Part shown: piece by piece, positions 34,939 through 37,580 of the stretch
Layout of the letters: each line of letters opens with the position of its first letter
Position numbering within the stretch: position 1 is the first letter of the stretch
NCBI GenBank assembly: GCA_943326015.2
Contig: CALPRQ020000036.1
Coordinates: 1-37,580 of the forward strand
Direction of reading: 5' to 3'
DNA from: Chitinophaga pinensis
GTDB taxonomy: Bacteria > Pseudomonadota > Gammaproteobacteria > Burkholderiales > Burkholderiaceae_C
DNA: 37,580 bases
Position numbers and translations under genes: made by a program
The notes under the pieces: generated by a model
What the model saw: the letters and a program-made list of their open reading frames with translations, nothing else
Database searches by the model: none
What the model was told of the DNA's origin: nothing

Positions 34939-35679
34939 ATGACCGCAGAACCGCACATGAGCCCAGAACCCGCATCCGACCGCAAAATTCAGCCCGCCGC
35001 CCGGCCCGCGACCGACGTCAAAACGGCCCATGGCTGGCTGCACACGGCGCGTTTCCTGACCGAAGCGCCCCAGTTGCACCACCTGCCGGCGCTCGACGTG
35101 CCCGAGATCGCCTTCGTCGGCCGATCGAACGCGGGCAAGTCGACCAGTATCAACACGCTGACGCAACAGAAGCGGCTGGCCTTCGCCTCCAAGACGCCGG
35201 GCCGCACCCAGAGCATCAACCTGTTCGCGCTCGGCAAGCAGGGCGCCACCGACGCCGTGCTGGCCGACCTGCCGGGCTACGGCTATGCCGCCGTGCCGCA
35301 GGAAGCCAAGCGGCGCTGGCAGCAGGTGATGGCCAACTATCTGGTCAGCCGTCCCAATCTGCGCGGCATCGTGCTGCTGTGCGACCCCCGGCTGGGACTG
35401 ACCGAGCTCGACGAAGCCTTGCTCGAGATCATCCGTCCGCGCGTCGAGCAGGGACTCAAGTTCCTGGTGCTGCTGACCAAGTCCGACAAGCTGACCCGCA
35501 GCGAGGCGGCCAAGGTGCTGCAGATCACCCGACTGCAGGCCGGCGGCGGCGAGGTCAGGCTGTTCTCGGCGCTCAAGAAGCAGGGGCTGGACGATGTCGC
35601 GACGCTGCTGTGGGACTGGACCCATCCGGTGGACGCCGCTGCAGCCCCTGCGGATGCACCGGCAGCGCCCGGCGCCTGA
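34939..35679 (+). CDS. engB: Ribosome biogenesis GTPase EngB (YsxC/YihA)
   Basis: EngB is a TrmE-Era-type small GTPase needed for large ribosomal subunit assembly. With the ATG at 34939 the protein is 246 residues: G1 motif GRSNAGKS (61-68), G2-region TPGRTQSIN, G3 DLPGYG, and G4 TKSD. The family-specific VLLCDPRLGLTELD is present. ATGs in frame also occur at 34921 and 34957; a TACAAT at 34928-34933 could be a -10 element, in which case 34957 is the real start. The C-terminal ~20 residues are an Ala/Pro tail. Divergent from cytochrome c4, convergent with the acyltransferase gene. Confidence 0.94.
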   Translation: MTAEPHMSPEPASDRKIQPAARPATDVKTAHGWLHTARFLTEAPQLHHLPALDVPEIAFVGRSNAGKSTSINTLTQQKRLAFASKTPGRTQSINLFALGKQGATDAVLADLPGYGYAAVPQEAKRRWQQVMANYLVSRPNLRGIVLLCDPRLGLTELDEALLEIIRPRVEQGLKFLVLLTKSDKLTRSEAAKVLQITRLQAGGGEVRLFSALKKQGLDDVATLLWDWTHPVDAAAAPADAPAAPGA

Positions 35680-35718
35680 AACGACGCGACAGGGACCGCC
35701 TTTCGCCTGGGCGCTGGT

Positions 35719-36567
35719 TCAGCTCGGCGCGCGCGGTGACTTGTAGCGCGCATAGCCCCAGAGGTATTGCTGCGGGCAGCGCAGGATCACCCGCTCCATG
35801 GCGCGATTGAACTGGACGGCGATGGCGGCTGCGTCATCGGCCAGTGGTTCGTCCAGCACCTGCTCAAGCGGCAGGATGTGCACGACATAGCCGCGGCCCC
35901 AGGACAGGCGCTCGCCCCAAGCCAGCAGCACGCGGGTATGGGCCAGACGGGCGAAGCGCGCCGACAGCGTCATGGTGTAGGCCGGCTGGCCGAAGAAGGG
36001 GGCCCAGACGCCCTGCCCCTCGGGCGGAACCTGGTCGGGCAGCAGGCCGACGGCCTCGCCGCTCTTGAGCGCCTGGATCAGCTGGCGCACGCCGGCCAGC
36101 GTGGTCGGCGCCGTCGCCAGGCCCGGCCGGGCACGGCTGGCCTCGACCAGCTCGCGCAGCCAGGCCTGACGCGGCGGCCGGTACAGCACGGTCATCGGCT
36201 TCGGATCGGCGCCGGTGCCGAACTGCGCGGCATAGGCCTGGGCCGTGATCTCGAAGCAGCCCATGTGCGGCGTCAGGAACAACATGCCTTGCCCGGCCGC
36301 GCGCGCGGCCTCGACATGTTCGGCACCATCCCAACGCCAGGATACGGGCCGGCCCAGCCAGAGCCGGGGCAGCTCGGCGCTGAGCTTGCCGGCCTCGCCG
36401 ACCGAGGCCCAGCGCGCCGTGCCGCGCAAGCCGGCCAGGCGGGTGTTGTGCGCCCAGCGGCGACGGTAGGACGGCGAGGCCAGCCAGGCCAGCCAGCCAC
36501 CGAGCCAGCCGAGCGCGTGCAGCAGGGGCAGCGGCCAGGCCGCCAGCGATCGAAAAACAGTAGACAT
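35719..36567 (-). CDS. lpxL: Lipid A biosynthesis (lauroyl-type) acyltransferase
   Basis: A 282-residue member of the LpxL/LpxM (HtrB/MsbB) family, inner-membrane enzymes that add secondary acyl chains to lipid A. It has an N-terminal membrane segment (about 11-30), the catalytic HX4E motif (His101-MGCF-Glu106), the conserved VLYRPPR and the VGLLPDQVPPEGQGVWAPFFG motif. The C-terminal region ends with CPQQYLWGYARYK. The acyl chain specificity cannot be read; a more general lysophospholipid acyltransferase role is possible. The ATG at 36567 is preferred; the adjacent GTG at 36570 would add one residue. Divergent from metK. Confidence 0.88.
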   Translation of the reverse strand: MSTVFRSLAAWPLPLLHALGWLGGWLAWLASPSYRRRWAHNTRLAGLRGTARWASVGEAGKLSAELPRLWLGRPVSWRWDGAEHVEAARAAGQGMLFLTPHMGCFEITAQAYAAQFGTGADPKPMTVLYRPPRQAWLRELVEASRARPGLATAPTTLAGVRQLIQALKSGEAVGLLPDQVPPEGQGVWAPFFGQPAYTMTLSARFARLAHTRVLLAWGERLSWGRGYVVHILPLEQVLDEPLADDAAAIAVQFNRAMERVILRCPQQYLWGYARYKSPRAPS

Positions 36568-36580
36568 CACGGGGGGATTA

Positions 36581-36609
36581 TCGACTTGCAGGCCGCCCAG
36601 GCGTAGAAT
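36581..36609 (+). promoter_or_regulatory. Candidate sigma-70 promoter of metK
   Basis: TCGACT (-35, 36581-36586) and TAGAAT (-10, 36604-36609) are separated by exactly 17 bp. Transcription would begin near 36616, which is where the first paired strand of the riboswitch-like leader starts, leaving a ~110-nt leader. Confidence 0.6.
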
Positions 36610-36613
36610 TCCC

Positions 36614-36718
36614 GCATCGCCGAGTTACTTGAACTACTTGCAGGGCGATTCACAAATCCTGCTAAAGCGTTCGCCAGGCTCCGCAGAGAGTTGGCAACGC
36701 GCCAACCCCGAATGGAGC
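36614..36718 (+). promoter_or_regulatory. SAM-II-like riboswitch and ribosome-site-masking leader of metK
   Basis: The aptamer-like part (36614-36668) has P1 ATCGCC (36616-36621) paired with GGCGAT (36644-36649), a loop ending in ACTTGCAG just before the 3' P1 strand, a pseudoknot partner GCAGG (36640-36644) / CCTGC (36658-36662), and the terminal GCTAAAGC. This order (CUUGCAG, P1 strand, A-rich joint, GCUAAAG) is the SAM-II pattern as I remember it. Downstream, GTTGGC/GCCAAC (36690-36706) nests within GCTCC/GGAGC (36678-36682, 36714-36718). The GGAG of the last arm is the metK Shine-Dalgarno and is followed by six T. Rising SAM would be expected to lower MetK synthesis. The pairings are seen; ligand identity is inferred. 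Confidence 0.6.
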
Positions 36719-36725
36719 TTTTTTC

Positions 36726-37580
36726 ATGTCCAGCGACTTCCTCTTCACCTCCGAATCGGTTTCCGAAGGCCATCCCGACAAGGTGGCCGACCAGATCTCG
36801 GACGCCATCCTAGACGCCATCTTCGAGCAGGACCCGCGTTCGCGCGTCGCTGCCGAGACCCTGACCAACACCGGCCTCGTGGTGCTGGCCGGCGAGATCA
36901 CCACCAACGCGCATGTCGACTACATCCAGGTCGCGCGCGACACGATCAAGCGCATCGGCTACGACAACACCGAGTACGGCATCGACTACAAGGGCTGCGC
37001 GGTGCTGGTGGCCTATGACAAGCAGAGCAATGACATCGCGCAGGGCGTGGACCACGCGAGCGACGACTACCTGAATATCGGCGCTGGCGACCAGGGCCTG
37101 ATGTTCGGCTACGCCTGCGACGAGACGCCGGACCTGATGCCGGCGCCGATCTACTACGCGCACCGTCTGGTCGAGCGCCAGGCCCAGCTGCGCAAGGACG
37201 GCCGCCTGCCTTTCCTGCGCCCGGACGCCAAGAGCCAGGTCACGATGCGCTATGTCGACGGCAAGCCGCACAGCATCGACACCGTGGTGCTGTCGACCCA
37301 GCACAGTCCGGACCAGTCCGAGACCCAGCACAAGATGAAGGCCAGCTTCACCGAGGCGATCATCGAGGAAATCATCAAGCCGGTGCTGCCTTCGGCCTGG
37401 CTGCAGGATACCAAGTACCTGATCAACCCGACCGGCCGCTTCGTCATCGGCGGCCCGCAGGGTGACTGCGGCCTGACCGGACGCAAGATCATTGTCGACA
37501 CCTATGGCGGCGCCTGCCCGCACGGTGGCGGCGCCTTCAGCGGCAAAGACCCGACCAAGGTGGACCGCTCGGCCGCCTAT
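36726..37580 (+). CDS. metK: S-adenosylmethionine synthetase, 3' end outside window
   Basis: MetK makes S-adenosylmethionine from ATP and methionine in the cytoplasm. The first 285 codons of an expected ~390 are present. Seen are the N-terminal [22 protein letters not shown] (methionine/ATP site), [14 protein letters not shown], the hexapeptide GAGDQG in the family context, DQSE, and the phosphate-binding [19 protein letters not shown] at the window edge. The ATG at 36726 lies 8 nt after GGAG. The reading frame is intact to the end of the window. Confidence 0.98.
   Translation, partial: MSSDFLFTSESVSEGHPDKVADQISDAILDAIFEQDPRSRVAAETLTNTGLVVLAGEITTNAHVDYIQVARDTIKRIGYDNTEYGIDYKGCAVLVAYDKQSNDIAQGVDHASDDYLNIGAGDQGLMFGYACDETPDLMPAPIYYAHRLVERQAQLRKDGRLPFLRPDAKSQVTMRYVDGKPHSIDTVVLSTQHSPDQSETQHKMKASFTEAIIEEIIKPVLPSAWLQDTKYLINPTGRFVIGGPQGDCGLTGRKIIVDTYGGACPHGGGAFSGKDPTKVDRSAAY

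Overview
The window looks like chromosomal DNA of a high-GC betaproteobacterium, most likely a Burkholderiales member of the Rubrivivax/Leptothrix/Acidovorax kind. This rests on gene content and order (gltB, aroB-aroK-pilQPONM, ponA, cyaY, lptM-lysA, msrP, ccsB-resB-cytochrome c4, engB, a lipid A-type acyltransferase and metK), the System II cytochrome c maturation genes and the GC-rich codon use. No rRNA, tRNA, CRISPR array, prophage or plasmid backbone was seen. Both window edges cut through genes: gltB (3' part missing) and metK (3' part missing).

Layout. 1-4063 (minus): gltB, the large subunit of glutamate synthase, then a RayT-type REP-associated transposase with small inverted repeats beside it. 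4074-14493 (minus): an MFS transporter, aroB, aroK, a 745-residue Ig-like lipoprotein and the type IV pilus (T4P) assembly genes pilQ, pilP, pilO, pilN and pilM, transcribed pilM first and mostly joined by ATGA overlaps. 14698-18926: divergent ponA (PBP1A), cyaY on the minus strand with its 3' end overlapping ponA, and lptM-lysA. 18981-22208: a stand-alone 1,075-residue fusion of an acyl/aminoacyl-adenylating (ANL) enzyme with a cyanophycin-synthetase-like ATP-grasp ligase. 22350-29422: a minor-pilin operon fimT-pilV-pilW-pilX-pilY1-pilE. 29444-34848 (minus): cytochrome c4, resB, ccsB, a strong terminator and msrP. 34939-37580: engB, a convergent acyltransferase gene, and metK behind a leader that resembles a SAM-II riboswitch.

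How the genes fit together. Two clusters supply most of a T4P machine: the alignment subcomplex and outer-membrane secretin (PilMNOPQ), and the priming/adhesin complex (FimT, PilV, PilW, PilX, PilY1, PilE). The motors PilB/PilT, the platform protein PilC, prepilin peptidase and the major pilin are not here. Three surface or pilus-linked proteins (PilY1, FimT, the Ig lipoprotein) carry EF-hand-like loops, which suggests calcium-dependent adhesion. ResB-CcsB attaches haem to periplasmic cytochromes such as the c4 encoded just upstream.

Most unusual items: (i) the ANL/ATP-grasp fusion, which ends in what looks like a decayed piece of a cyanophycin synthetase Mur-ligase domain; (ii) a perfect 9-bp hairpin holding that gene's Shine-Dalgarno in its loop and its GTG start in its stem; (iii) a SAM-II-like metK leader whose downstream helix would mask the ribosome binding site; (iv) a terminator-like hairpin 12 nt before the resB start codon; (v) facing G8 and C7 tracts inside pilW.
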